From Streptomyces sp. APSN-46.1 (GTDB lineage: Bacteria; Actinomycetota; Actinomycetes; Streptomycetales; Streptomycetaceae), in the NCBI RefSeq assembly GCF_022815725.1, contig NZ_JALGRF010000003.1:62001-126000 (forward strand): a DNA stretch of 64,000 bases, written 5' to 3'. The position numbers and the translations under genes are program-made. The notes beneath the pieces are model-generated. The model had not been told where the DNA came from and made no database searches. It saw only the letters and a program-made list of their open reading frames with translations. How positions within the stretch are numbered: the stretch's first letter is position 1; the number at the start of each line of letters is the position of its first letter. Shown piece after piece: positions 52,705 through 61,864 of the stretch.

Positions 52705-53300
52705 CGGTCCGTTCCATTCTCGGGGGAGGGTGTCGGGGGGTGCGTGACGGTGCCGGTCCGGGCCCCCGATACCCGTACGTGCGCGCCCTTGGGTACGTCG
52801 TCCAGGACGAGGGACATCGCACCGATCAGGGCGTCGTCGCCGACCGTGATCGGGCCCAGCAGGGTGGCTCCGGCGCCCACCGTCACACCGTTGCCGAGCC
52901 GCGGGTGACGCCTGCCGCCGCCCGCCGGGTCCCGCTCGCGGTCCTGCCACCAGCCGGTGGAGCCGAGCGTGACCTGGTGGAACAGGGATACGTCGTCGCC
53001 GATGACGGCGGTCTCCCCGATCACGACGCCACAGCCGTGATCGATGAAGAAGCGCCGCCCGATCTGCGCGCCCGGGTGGATCTCGATACCGCCGGTGAGC
53101 GCCTTGGTCACCATGCAGATCAGCCGTGCGGAACGGTAATGGCGGTGTCGGTAGAGGTAGTTGCCCGTACGGTGTCCGGCCAGCGACATCAGGGTGGGAT
53201 GCAGCAGCGCCTCGCTCCGGGAGCGGATCGAGGGATCGCGGGCGACGACGACGTCCAGCGTCTCCCGCACCCGCCGGCGCAGTCCTCGCCGGCCGCTCAT
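52701..53300 (-). CDS. serine O-acetyltransferase-like (CysE/EpsC type)
   Basis: 199 residues from the ATG at 53300 (MSGRRGLRRRVRETLDVVVA). Left-handed beta-helix hexapeptide repeats begin at IEIHPGAQIGRRFFIDHGCG and the CysE signature VVIGETAVIGDDVSLFHQVTLG follows. Short like EpsC-type enzymes. Together with the CysK-like neighbour, with which it overlaps by four bases, it should provide O-acetylserine for a beta-replacement reaction rather than for ordinary cysteine. The C-terminal ~40 residues are Pro/Thr-rich. Confidence 0.85.
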   Translation of the reverse strand: MSGRRGLRRRVRETLDVVVARDPSIRSRSEALLHPTLMSLAGHRTGNYLYRHRHYRSARLICMVTKALTGGIEIHPGAQIGRRFFIDHGCGVVIGETAVIGDDVSLFHQVTLGSTGWWQDRERDPAGGGRRHPRLGNGVTVGAGATLLGPITVGDDALIGAMSLVLDDVPKGAHVRVSGARTGTVTHPPTPSPENGTDR

Positions 53301-54250
53301 CCGGCCGGCTCGGCCTCGGTGGGCCACCAGCTGAGGTAGCGCTCGCCGGTGTCGGGGAAGACGGTCACGACGGTGGCGCCCGACAGGTCGTGGCGGCGGG
53401 CCAGTTCGACGCAGCCGTGTGCCGCGGCGCCCGAGGAGACGCCGACGAGCAGGCCGCTGGTGGCGGCGATGGCGCGGGTGGCGGCCGCGGCGTCCTTGTC
53501 GGAGACCGCGATCACCTCGTTGATCAGGGTGGTGTCGGTGACCGGGCTGATGAAGCCGCCGTTGAGGCCGGGGATGCGGTGCGGACCGGGCGGGCCGCCC
53601 GACAGCAGCGCGGAACCCTCCGGCTCGACGGCGACGACGTTGAGGTCCGGATTGCGCTCGCGCAGGAAGCGGGCGATGCCGGTGAGGGTGCCGCCGGTGC
53701 CCACGGTGCACACCAGGTGGTCGACGCGGCCGCCGGTGTCCCGCCAGATCTCGGGTCCGGTGGACTCGTAGTGGGCCCGCACGTTGTCGGGGTTCTCGTG
53801 CTGGCGTGCGTACCAGGATCCCGGCGTCTGCGCGTGCAGCTGCTCGGCCCGCTCCACACATCCGGCGAAGCCCAGGGTGTGGTCGGTGAACTCGACCTCG
53901 GCCCCCAGCATCCGCAGGGTCAGGACACGTTCGTGGGAGGCGTTGTCGGGCAGCACGATCCGGCACGGGTAGCCGCGCACGGTGGCCAGCGAGGCGAGCG
54001 CGATCCCGGTGTTGCCCGACGTCGACTCGATGACGGTCGCCCCGGGCCGCAGCGCGCCGGACTCCTCGGCGGCCCGCATCATGAAGAGGGCGGCCCGGTC
54101 CTTGATGCTGGAGAGCGGGTTGGCCGCCTCCAGCTTGGCCAGTACGTGGGTGTCGGCGGGCAGCCCGTCGAGGCGGAGCTTCAGCAGCGGGGTGTCGCCG
54201 ATGAGATCCTCGGACGAGTGGGCGACGCTGACGGCGAATGAGTTCGCCAC
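53297..54250 (-). CDS. CysK-like PLP-dependent beta-substituted alanine synthase
   Basis: 317 residues. Fold-type II PLP enzyme: the Schiff-base lysine is in AANPLSSIKDRAAL (about residue 50), STSGNTGIALASLA binds the substrate carboxylate, VCTVGTGGTLTGIARFL the PLP phosphate, and GLLVGVSSGAAAHG is the C-terminal site. It would replace the acetoxy group of O-acetylserine with a nucleophile. Sulfide (cysteine) is the default, but in biosynthetic clusters such enzymes take hydroxyurea (DcsD), amines or azoles, or glutamate (SbnA-type). The nucleophile here is unknown; a nitrogen nucleophile related to the nitrite chemistry is an attractive idea. Confidence 0.85.
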   Translation of the reverse strand: MANSFAVSVAHSSEDLIGDTPLLKLRLDGLPADTHVLAKLEAANPLSSIKDRAALFMMRAAEESGALRPGATVIESTSGNTGIALASLATVRGYPCRIVLPDNASHERVLTLRMLGAEVEFTDHTLGFAGCVERAEQLHAQTPGSWYARQHENPDNVRAHYESTGPEIWRDTGGRVDHLVCTVGTGGTLTGIARFLRERNPDLNVVAVEPEGSALLSGGPPGPHRIPGLNGGFISPVTDTTLINEVIAVSDKDAAAATRAIAATSGLLVGVSSGAAAHGCVELARRHDLSGATVVTVFPDTGERYLSWWPTEAEPAG

Positions 54251-54263
54251 GGGATCCTCCGGA

Positions 54264-55466
54264 TCAGTTCTGCGCGACGTGGATCAGCAGGGTGTCGTGT
54301 ACGTGTGCCAGAGCGTCCTCACGCTCGTCCGGCGAGGAGGCGTTGATCAGGACGTGGCCCATCCGCTGGGACGAGGAGGTCAGCGGGCGCACGGTGTCGC
54401 CGACCCCCTTGCGCAGCCGGACCCGTACGACGGCCGGATGCGCGAGCACCTCCGGCACCCCGGAGATCTCGCTGATCGTGCCGGGCCCGGCCGTCGGGAA
54501 GACGGTGGCGGCCCAGGACACCGGCCGGCTGTTCACCAGGCCGTCCAGGGGCAGCCCCAGGGAGAGCCGGAGCACGGCTTCGTACAGGTCGAAGCCGTAC
54601 GCCAGACCGATCGCGTCCGGCAGGTAGTCACCGGGGGTGCGCACCGCGATCTCGATCAGCACCGGCCCCCGCGCGCCCACCTTGAACTCCAGGTGGACCA
54701 GGCCCGTCCGCATGCCGATCGCGTCGAGCACGGACCGGGTGAGGGCGGTCACCCGCTGCGCGAGCTCCGGCTCGAAGACATGGCCGACGCGGTGGCACAG
54801 CTCCACGAAGTACGGCGGCGCGGTGGTCTCCTTCGCGGTGACGTTCTCGAAGAGCACCTCGCCGTCCCGGACCAGCGCCTCCCAGCTGTACTCCGGGCCC
54901 TCGACGGCCTCTTCGACGAGCACCGCGCCCTCGCCCGAGCGGCGCGCGATGACGTCCTCCACCGCCGCCTCGGTACGGACCAGCTCCACGCCCTCGCTGC
55001 CGGCGAGCGTCAGCGGCTTCACGACGACGGGCAGCCGCTCCAGCATCCACTCGCGCGCCTTCGCGACGGAGGGGACCTGGAGGTACTCCGGCTGCGGCAC
55101 TCCGTACGCGCCGAAAGTCGCCCGCTGCAACGCCTTGTTGCGGGAGATCACCGCCGCGTGGAGGGAGGGGCCGCGCAGGCCCAGGCGGTCCTGGGCGAGC
55201 GCGGCGGAGATCACGTGGGGCTCGGCGAAGGCGACCAGGCCGTCCGGCCGGGACTCGGCGACCGCCTCGGACACGCCCAGGGCCCAGGATTCGTCCTGGC
55301 CGCCCTCGACCCGGTAGAAGCGCTCGGCGAGATCCACCGGGCGGTTCTCCCAGACGGCGGCCGACTCGACGGCGCGCACCCGCAGGCCGAGCCGGGCGGC
55401 GGCGTCGAGGTAGGGGCGGCCCATCGTGCCGATGCCGACGAGCAGCAGTTCCCTGGAGTCGTTCAT
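54264..55466 (-). CDS. ATP-grasp ligase 3
   Basis: 400 residues from the ATG at 55466 (MNDSRELLLVGIGTMGRPYL), overlapping the MFS stop by one base (TGATG). ATP-grasp landmarks: ISRNKALQRATFGAYGVPQP, LPVVVKPLTLAGSEGVEL, VEEAVEGPEYSWEALVRD and TGLVHLEFKVGARGPVLIEI. Shares its C-terminal domain with ligase 2 (GISEISGVPEVLAHPAVVRV-like region). 13 bp before the CysK-like gene, in the same operon. Confidence 0.85.
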   Translation of the reverse strand: MNDSRELLLVGIGTMGRPYLDAAARLGLRVRAVESAAVWENRPVDLAERFYRVEGGQDESWALGVSEAVAESRPDGLVAFAEPHVISAALAQDRLGLRGPSLHAAVISRNKALQRATFGAYGVPQPEYLQVPSVAKAREWMLERLPVVVKPLTLAGSEGVELVRTEAAVEDVIARRSGEGAVLVEEAVEGPEYSWEALVRDGEVLFENVTAKETTAPPYFVELCHRVGHVFEPELAQRVTALTRSVLDAIGMRTGLVHLEFKVGARGPVLIEIAVRTPGDYLPDAIGLAYGFDLYEAVLRLSLGLPLDGLVNSRPVSWAATVFPTAGPGTISEISGVPEVLAHPAVVRVRLRKGVGDTVRPLTSSSQRMGHVLINASSPDEREDALAHVHDTLLIHVAQN

Positions 55467-56710
55467 CAGCTGAGCCCTTCCACAGGTACAGGGGTGGTGA
55501 CCCGCAGCATGCGGGTCACGGGGGTGACCAGGACGGCGGCCAGGCCGAACAGGACCGCGAGGCCCAGCCAGCCCGCCGGGCCCGCCGCGATCACCACGGA
55601 GGTGACGAGGGCGGGCCCGACGATGCGCTGGCCGGTGCCGCCCAGGCTGAAGACCGAGAGGTAGACGCCCTTGCGGTCCTCGGGGGCAAAGGCGTAGGAG
55701 AGTTCCCAGCCGCCCGTGGCCTGCCACATCTCACCGAACGTCAGCAGCACACAAGCGGCGATCAGGACCGCTGCCGCCGCCCACGCGGAGGCGGGTCCGG
55801 CGGCGGCCGCGAGCGCGGCACAGCACAGGACCATCGCGAAGCCGCCCAGGCGCAGCGCGCGGGCCGCGCCGCCCTCGCGCTCGGCCGCCCGGGAGACGGG
55901 GACCTGGAGCACGATCGACATCAGGGTGTTGATCAGCACCAGGGCCGGCAGCAGACCCGCGGGCATCGAGGTCGACTCGATGACCCACAGCGGGATGCCC
56001 ACCGCCAGGATCGTCACGTGCAGGTTGAGCACGCCGTTCAGCGCGGTCAGCAGCAGGTACCGCCAGTCCCGGAAGTCCTTGAGCGCCGCCAGCGGACCGA
56101 CCTTGCGCTGGACCGCGTCGGCCCCGTCGACGCGCAGCCGGGTGAGCATCAGCGCGGAGACGACGAAGGCGGCGGCCGTGCCGAGGACGATGCCCCGGTA
56201 CGCCCAGAGGCTGTCGGCCGCCAGCAGCGGCGCCGCGAGCAGCGCGCCCAGGGAGAAGCCGGCGTTGCGCACCGTACGGATGATCGCCATGGTGCGCGTG
56301 CGGTCGGTGCCGGCCACCGTCGCGGAGGCCACGGCCTGCGTCATCGGCTGGGTCGCGGCCTCCGCCGCGGCCAGGCAGGACGAGACGATCGTGAAGCCGA
56401 CCGGACCGTGCACCAGGCACAGCGCGGCGAAGCCGCAGGCCCGCCACAGCTGGAGCGCGATCAGGGTGCGCCGGGCGCCGACACGGTCGGCGGCGGCGCC
56501 GATCGGCACCGTCGTCAGGAAGCCGACGATGCCGGAGACGGCCAGACCGGCGCCCACCTCGGTGGGCGTCAGGCCCACCGAGCGGACGAAGAACACCGCG
56601 GAGGCGGCGAGGAAGAGACCGGTGCCGACCGCGTTGATCAGGGAGATGACGGCGAAGGTGCGGCCCGCCGCGGTGGCGGGCACGTAGTCCCGCCAGGACA
56701 CCCGCTTCAC
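55466..56710 (-). CDS. MFS transporter, cluster copy 2
   Basis: 414 residues from the GTG at 56710 (MKRVSWRDYVPATAAGRTFA), which overlaps the stop of the tandem ATP-grasp gene (GTGA). Twelve hydrophobic segments with TTVPIGAAADRVGARRTLI between helices 2 and 3. Similar in length and loop pattern to the other cluster MFS protein. Two different exporters may handle two products or product plus resistance. Confidence 0.82.
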   Translation of the reverse strand: MKRVSWRDYVPATAAGRTFAVISLINAVGTGLFLAASAVFFVRSVGLTPTEVGAGLAVSGIVGFLTTVPIGAAADRVGARRTLIALQLWRACGFAALCLVHGPVGFTIVSSCLAAAEAATQPMTQAVASATVAGTDRTRTMAIIRTVRNAGFSLGALLAAPLLAADSLWAYRGIVLGTAAAFVVSALMLTRLRVDGADAVQRKVGPLAALKDFRDWRYLLLTALNGVLNLHVTILAVGIPLWVIESTSMPAGLLPALVLINTLMSIVLQVPVSRAAEREGGAARALRLGGFAMVLCCAALAAAAGPASAWAAAAVLIAACVLLTFGEMWQATGGWELSYAFAPEDRKGVYLSVFSLGGTGQRIVGPALVTSVVIAAGPAGWLGLAVLFGLAAVLVTPVTRMLRVTTPVPVEGLS

Positions 56711-59340
56711 CGGGACTCCCCGTCCCCCGGCTCGGTCCGTACGGCGATCAGCGCGGCCGCCCGCTCCGCGTGCCGCCCGGCCGCCGCGCCGTCCGCGCCG
56801 GTGGCGATGACGAACCCGGCCCGCTCCCAGGAGCTGGTGGTGGGCAGGACGGTCGCACCGGGCGCCACCGCGAGGTGGACCATGTGCACGCCCTCGGCGG
56901 CGCCGGCCTCCGCCGCGCCGGTGACCTCCCGGACCTCGCCCGGAGCCGCGGCCAGGAACCGTACGGCCGCGCCCTGACGTGCGGGCAGCGCCCCTATCCG
57001 GCCCTCGCCCTCCAGGACGTACAGCAGGTTGTCCAGGATGTCGGTGTCGTAGGCGAGGTCGATCAGCACGGTGATGCCGCCGCCCGGGAGCCGGCCCGCG
57101 CACTCGACCAGGTGCGGGCGGCCTTCGTGGAGGATCCACTCGGAGTGCAGCACCCCGGAGCGGAAGTCCACGGCCCCGGCCAGGGAGACGAGCGCCTCGC
57201 GCAGCGCGTCCGCGGTCTCCTCGGGCAGGTCGGCGGGCACGGTGTGGCCCGTCTCGACCGGGTAGCGGGAGTCCTGGACGTTCTTGGCGGTGATGTTGGT
57301 GAAGCCGACGACGCCCTCGTGCACCACGGCCTCGACGCTGACCTCCGGCCCGGTCAGCAGCTGCTCCACCAGGAAGCGGTCGGTGTCCTGCCCCTTCGGG
57401 GCGCGCAGCGTCGGCTCGTCGGCGGTGGTGGTGTGCGCCCACGCCGCGCTCACGTCGTCGTCCGGACCGAGCAGTTGGACGCCCAGGCTGGCCTGCCGGT
57501 TGGCGGGCTTCAGCACGCACCGCCCGCCCCGGGCGGCCCGGAACGCGGCGACGTCCTCGGCGCTTTCGGCGATCTCCCAGACGGGCTGGGCGATCGAGGT
57601 GCCGGTCAGCGCGGCGCGCAGCAGGCCCTTGTCGCGCAGGACCCGGGCGGCCTTCGGGCCGGCTCCGGGCAGCCCCCACGCCTCGGCGAGCGCGGCGGCG
57701 ACCACCACCGCGTACTCGACGACGGGGACGACGACGCGCACCCGCGGCGGCCGCGGGACGCTCGCGGCGATCCGGTCGGGGTGCTGCTCGTCCTGGCTCG
57801 GCGCGGGCAGCAGCGCGCCGACGCAGGCGTGCCGGTCGGCGAGGTCCGCGAGGTCCCGGGCGGCGATCACGGCCGGTTCCTCCAGGACGAGCACGGAGCC
57901 GGCGGGCAGCCGCTCGTCGAGCTTGCCGAGCATCACCGGGCTGTAGCCGACCAGGACGTGGGTGACGGTGTCCGGCACCGAAGGGGAGGTGCTGGAGGTG
58001 CTGGAGGTGCTGATGGTCAGCGCCGCGCGCACCCGCTCCTCCAGCGCGTCGAGGCCCTCGACGGTCGGCGCGTCGATGAAGAACGAGACCGCCCGATCCT
58101 CGGAGCTGTTCAGCGGGCCGAGCCGGGCGCCGCGGTCCTTGTGGACGAACACGGCGCGCAGCGTGGGCGCGTCGTCGTGCGCGCCCGGCTCGATGCGCGG
58201 CCACAGCCCGCCGTCGCCGACCCAGGCGGGCACGACGTCGAAGCCGTCCAGTGTGACGTCCTGAAGGACACCGGGGTCGTGCTCCAGGTACACCTGGCGG
58301 GCCACGCGCCGCGGGGCCGGATAGGCGGCCGGCTCACCGAGGGCGATCTTGACGATCTCGGGTTCGAGCGGGGCGCCGGTGGCCAGTTCGTACAGGACGC
58401 ACAGGCCGTCTCCCGGCGTGCGGGCGGCGACCTCCATGAGGTAGGCGCGCCCGGTCGCGTCGATGCGCCATTCGGAGTGCGCGATGCCGTCCCGGAACCC
58501 CAGGCCCCGCAGCATCCGCGCGTTCGCGTCCAGGAGCGCCTCGTCGGCGTCCGGGCGGTCGCTGGGCACGGTGTGCGACAGCTCGACGAAGGTGTGCGCG
58601 TGCGAGTCGGTGGTGTCCTTGCGGGTGGCCGAGGCGAAGATGACGCGGCCGTCCTGGACCAGGCTCTCCACCGAGTACTCCTGGCCCGCGATCTTCTCCT
58701 CGACCAGCACGGTCTCGTACGGCGGGTACGTGGCGAGCATGGCCCGCAGCGCGTCGGGACCCTCGACGGTCGCCACGCCGGAGCTGGAGTGGCGGCCGGC
58801 GGGCTTGACGACGGCCGGGTACGTCACGGCCTCCGCGTCAACACCGTCGCGTTCCTCGCCCGCGAGGACCAGCGAGGCCGGGCTGAAGTCCGGGAGGTAC
58901 CAGCGCTGGAGGTACTTGCTCCGGCAGGCGCGGGTGGCGCGCAGGCCGGGGCTGGGCAGGTCGAGTGCGTCGGCGAGCAGCCCGGTCGGCTCGACCTGGG
59001 TCTCGCCCACCGCGTAGGCGCCGACGATGTGGTACGCCTCGCGCCAGCGGCGGCCCGCCGATACGACGCCGGGCAGGTAGGAGTTCTCCCGGGCGACGTC
59101 GCCGTCGACGAAGGCGACCTCGTGGATGGCGGAGGCCGGATGGGACGGGTCCTTCATCGCGAGGTGTGCCTCGTCGCGCCACGCGGACGGCGTGATCAGC
59201 AGGATCTTCAGGCCCCGGCGGGACAGCTCCGACAGGTACTGGGGCGCCCGGCACACCACGAGGAACGAGCCGGTGAGCACGAATGCGTCCGGTCGTTCCG
59301 GGGAGGAGGCGGCCGCCGCGGCGGGAGGCGTTGTGTTCAT
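56707..59340 (-). CDS. tandem-fused double ATP-grasp ligase
   Basis: 877 residues from the ATG at 59340 (MNTTPPAAAAASSPERPDAF), GGAAG five bases before. Two complete ATP-grasp units in one chain. Unit 1 (~20-430): RACRSKYLQRWYLPDFSPA, YPAVVKPAGRHSSSGVATV, LVEEKIAGQEYSVESLVQ, IAHSEWRIDATGRAYLMEVA. A Ser/Thr-repeat linker (STSSTSSTSPS, about 455-465). Unit 2 (~470-877): VLRDKGLLRAALTGTSIAQP, GRCVLKPANRQASLGVQLL, LVEQLLTGPEVSVEAVVHE, VLHSEWILHEGRPHLVECAG. Catalytic Glu/Asn positions look intact in both. Probably two successive amide bonds, or two different couplings, by one protein. First gene after a strong terminator. Confidence 0.85.
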   Translation of the reverse strand: MNTTPPAAAAASSPERPDAFVLTGSFLVVCRAPQYLSELSRRGLKILLITPSAWRDEAHLAMKDPSHPASAIHEVAFVDGDVARENSYLPGVVSAGRRWREAYHIVGAYAVGETQVEPTGLLADALDLPSPGLRATRACRSKYLQRWYLPDFSPASLVLAGEERDGVDAEAVTYPAVVKPAGRHSSSGVATVEGPDALRAMLATYPPYETVLVEEKIAGQEYSVESLVQDGRVIFASATRKDTTDSHAHTFVELSHTVPSDRPDADEALLDANARMLRGLGFRDGIAHSEWRIDATGRAYLMEVAARTPGDGLCVLYELATGAPLEPEIVKIALGEPAAYPAPRRVARQVYLEHDPGVLQDVTLDGFDVVPAWVGDGGLWPRIEPGAHDDAPTLRAVFVHKDRGARLGPLNSSEDRAVSFFIDAPTVEGLDALEERVRAALTISTSSTSSTSPSVPDTVTHVLVGYSPVMLGKLDERLPAGSVLVLEEPAVIAARDLADLADRHACVGALLPAPSQDEQHPDRIAASVPRPPRVRVVVPVVEYAVVVAAALAEAWGLPGAGPKAARVLRDKGLLRAALTGTSIAQPVWEIAESAEDVAAFRAARGGRCVLKPANRQASLGVQLLGPDDDVSAAWAHTTTADEPTLRAPKGQDTDRFLVEQLLTGPEVSVEAVVHEGVVGFTNITAKNVQDSRYPVETGHTVPADLPEETADALREALVSLAGAVDFRSGVLHSEWILHEGRPHLVECAGRLPGGGITVLIDLAYDTDILDNLLYVLEGEGRIGALPARQGAAVRFLAAAPGEVREVTGAAEAGAAEGVHMVHLAVAPGATVLPTTSSWERAGFVIATGADGAAAGRHAERAAALIAVRTEPGDGESR

Positions 59341-59423
59341 GTCTTCCTTGGTCCCTCGTTGACGTCGGCGGGTAGCTTGTCCGGCCGTCTCCAGCCGTCC
59401 GTCCGGTGGCTGTGTGCGGCTGA

Positions 59424-59475
59424 GGCGTGGTGGCCGCTCCGGACCGCTCGCGCGGTCCGGAGCGGCCACCACGCC
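59424..59475. terminator. long perfect hairpin between the two cluster operons
   Basis: A 24-bp uninterrupted stem (GGCGTGGTGGCCGCTCCGGA and on) with a 4-base loop TCGC. It follows the DsbA-like gene (stop 59483, minus strand) by eight bases and precedes the tandem ATP-grasp gene by about 84 bp, so it ends the upstream operon. A promoter for the downstream operon should lie between 59341 and 59423. Confidence 0.88.
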
Positions 59476-59482
59476 GTGGGGC

Positions 59483-60151
59483 TCAGCCGAAGTTGAGCTT
59501 CCCGGTCCGGGTCCTCTTCAGCTCGAAGAAATCGGGGTAGTTCGCGAGGACACGCGCACTGTCGAAGAGGCGCGCGGCCTCCTCACCCCGGGGAATCGAG
59601 TTGAGTACCGGCCCGAAGAAGGCGACTCCGTCGATGTGGATCGTGGGCGTGCCCACGTCCTCGCCGACCGGGTCCATGCCCTCGTGGTGGCTGCGGCGCA
59701 GCTGCTCGTCGTACTCCTCCGAGTCGGCCGCGGCCAGCAGCGCGGCCGGCAGGCCCACCGCGTCGAGCGCCTCGGCGGCGACGGCGAGGTAGTCCTTGTT
59801 CCCGCCGTTGTGGATCCTGCTGCCGAGTTCGGTGTAAAGGCCGCCCAGGATCTCCTCGCCGTGCTGCTGCGCGGCGGCGGTGCAGATCCGGTTCAGGGCC
59901 AGCGAGTTGTCCACCAGCGTGCGGTACCAGTCCGGCAGCTCGCGGTTCTCGTTGAGGACGTACAGGCTCATCAGGCGGAAGCGCAGGTCGAGTTCGCGGA
60001 GCTGCTGGACCTCCAGGATCCACCGCGAGGTGATCCAGGCGAACGGGCAGGTCGGGTCGAAGTAGAACTCGACCCGCGCGGGCCCGGCGAGCCCGTCCGT
60101 GGTGGCGCTGGTGGTGGCGGTGGTGCCGGTGGTGGTGGCGGCGGTGCTCAT
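59483..60151 (-). CDS. DsbA-like mycothiol-dependent nitroreductase homologue (Rv2466c family)
   Basis: 222 residues from the ATG at 60151, overlapping the previous gene by four bases. A Thr-rich, repeat-encoded N-terminus ([20 protein letters not shown]) precedes a thioredoxin-fold DsbA protein: [59 protein letters not shown] and [14 protein letters not shown] closely follow the M. tuberculosis Rv2466c pattern as I remember it. Rv2466c has CPWC; here the motif is CPFA, so the resolving Cys is lost and only the first Cys remains. It may bind mycothiol or act on a nitro, nitroso or diazo group. Role unproven. Confidence 0.78.
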   Translation of the reverse strand: MSTAATTTGTTATTSATTDGLAGPARVEFYFDPTCPFAWITSRWILEVQQLRELDLRFRLMSLYVLNENRELPDWYRTLVDNSLALNRICTAAAQQHGEEILGGLYTELGSRIHNGGNKDYLAVAAEALDAVGLPAALLAAADSEEYDEQLRRSHHEGMDPVGEDVGTPTIHIDGVAFFGPVLNSIPRGEEAARLFDSARVLANYPDFFELKRTRTGKLNFG

Positions 60152-61824
60152 GCGCCGACCTCCGCCGTGGCGGCCAGGAACGCGGCGTCGGCCTGCTGGA
60201 CGTAGGCGGGCAGGTCCACGTACTTCTCGCGCAGTTCGCGCTTGAGGACCTTGCCGGTGACGCCCACCGGGAAGTCCGCCTCGGTGCGGGCGATCTCCAG
60301 GACGGCGAGCTTCGGGTGACCGGCCGCCGCCAGCGCCTCGTTGGCACGCAGCAGCAGCTTCGCCGGGTCGCCCGCGCCTTCCGCGACGGTGACCACCGCG
60401 ACCGGCAGCACGGACTCGCCGCGGCGGCCGGCTATCACGGCGACGTCGCCGACCTCGGGCACGTCGTTGAGGATGACCTCCTCCATGAACACCGTGTAGC
60501 CGGTGCCCGTCTCGGTCACGATGGCGTCCGCGGCCCGGTCGACCAGGTAGTGGTCGCCCTCCGAGTCCCGGTAGGCCATGTCGCCCGGCAGCCAGTAGCC
60601 GGCCAGCTTGTAGCGGTAGGTGGTGTCGGAGTCCGCCCAGTAGCCGGGGGTGATGGCCGGGCCCTTCGCGGCGAGGAAGCCCACCTCGTTGTCGTCGGCG
60701 AGGCTGCCGTCCTTGCGCAGGATGGCGACCTCGGCGACGCCGACCGGCTTGCCCGCGCAGCGGTCGTTGCGCTCGGTCTCCAGCGTGCGGACCTTGAGCA
60801 GCACGCCCCAGCCCAGCTCGGTGGTGCCGAGACGGTCGAAGAAGGCGGAGGGCTTCAGGTCCTTGCTGCGCAGGGCGAGGACCTTGGTGATGTGCGACTG
60901 GTGGACGGCGTCGCCGATGGAGGTCCACACCTGGACCGAGTCGAGCGAGCCGACCGGCAGGTCGAGGTTGGCGAGCTCGGCGTAGCCGTGCGCGAAGGAC
61001 ATCACCGCGGTCGGCTGGAACTTCTTGACGGCGGCGGCCAGCGCGGTGCCGCTGCTGTCGCTCAGGGCGACGACCGGAGTGCCGCCGAGGACCGCGTACA
61101 CGGTGTACGCGACGCAGCCGAGGTGGGACTGCGGCAGCGCGGTCATCATCAGCGCGCCGGGCTGCTCGGTGTGGTCCACCAGCCGGAACTTCGGGCCGGC
61201 CACGATCGACTTGTGGGTGTGCAGGGTCGGCTTCGGGCGGCCGGTGGTGCCGGAGGAGTGCAGGATCACGACCGGGTCTTCGTCGTGGTGGTTCCAGTAC
61301 GAGGACTCGGGCAGCGTGGCGGCGGGCGGGGCGGGCAGCTCCTCCAGGGACTGGACCCACTGCAGGCTCAGTTCGCCGGTGTCGCCCAGGATGTCCAGCC
61401 GCGCCTGGTCGGCGTAGAGGCCGACCGGGGTGGTCTGCTCCAGCAGGGACGTGGCGATCGCCTGCGGGGCGTTGGAGTTGATCAGCACCGCGACGGCGCC
61501 GATCTGGGCGAGCGCGTAGAAGTGCAGGGAGTAGGCGATCGAGTCCTCGAACCAGACCGCGACCCGGTCGCGGGTCTGCACGCCCTGCGCCAGGTACCAG
61601 GCCGACCACGCCTGGGCGAGCTCGTCGAACTCCATCAGGCTGAAGTCCTGGCGGGGCTCACCGGTGGCGGTGGCGATGGGGCGGGAGGAGTGGATGAACC
61701 GCTCGTCGGGAGCCGGGCTGGCGGCGATCGCGGAGCGGAGCAGGTTGCCGCCGCCCACGGTGGAGTCGGCGGCGAGAGCGGCCCGCTGCTGCGGCGTCAG
61801 GACGCTGGGGGCGAAACTGTTCAC
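60148..61824 (-). CDS. class I adenylate-forming enzyme (acyl-CoA synthetase-like), candidate N-N bond former
   Basis: 558 residues from the GTG at 61824 ([19 protein letters not shown]), GGAAGG seven bases before. Core motifs: [16 protein letters not shown] (A3), the [20 protein letters not shown] (A7/A8) region, and the C-terminal lysine in [13 protein letters not shown] (A10), so it should adenylate a carboxylate or a related oxyanion. CreM in cremeomycin and related deaminating pathways use homologues of acyl-CoA synthetases for ATP-dependent diazotisation of an aryl amine with nitrite. Given the nitrite-forming fusion in the same cluster, this is the best diazotase candidate; an ordinary aryl-CoA ligase or AMP-activated 4-aminobenzoate-type step is the alternative. 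No carrier protein is visible. Confidence 0.7.
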   Translation of the reverse strand: MNSFAPSVLTPQQRAALAADSTVGGGNLLRSAIAASPAPDERFIHSSRPIATATGEPRQDFSLMEFDELAQAWSAWYLAQGVQTRDRVAVWFEDSIAYSLHFYALAQIGAVAVLINSNAPQAIATSLLEQTTPVGLYADQARLDILGDTGELSLQWVQSLEELPAPPAATLPESSYWNHHDEDPVVILHSSGTTGRPKPTLHTHKSIVAGPKFRLVDHTEQPGALMMTALPQSHLGCVAYTVYAVLGGTPVVALSDSSGTALAAAVKKFQPTAVMSFAHGYAELANLDLPVGSLDSVQVWTSIGDAVHQSHITKVLALRSKDLKPSAFFDRLGTTELGWGVLLKVRTLETERNDRCAGKPVGVAEVAILRKDGSLADDNEVGFLAAKGPAITPGYWADSDTTYRYKLAGYWLPGDMAYRDSEGDHYLVDRAADAIVTETGTGYTVFMEEVILNDVPEVGDVAVIAGRRGESVLPVAVVTVAEGAGDPAKLLLRANEALAAAGHPKLAVLEIARTEADFPVGVTGKVLKRELREKYVDLPAYVQQADAAFLAATAEVGA

Positions 61825-61864
61825 GGATACACCTTCCAAAGCACGCATGAGTAATGAAGCTGGT

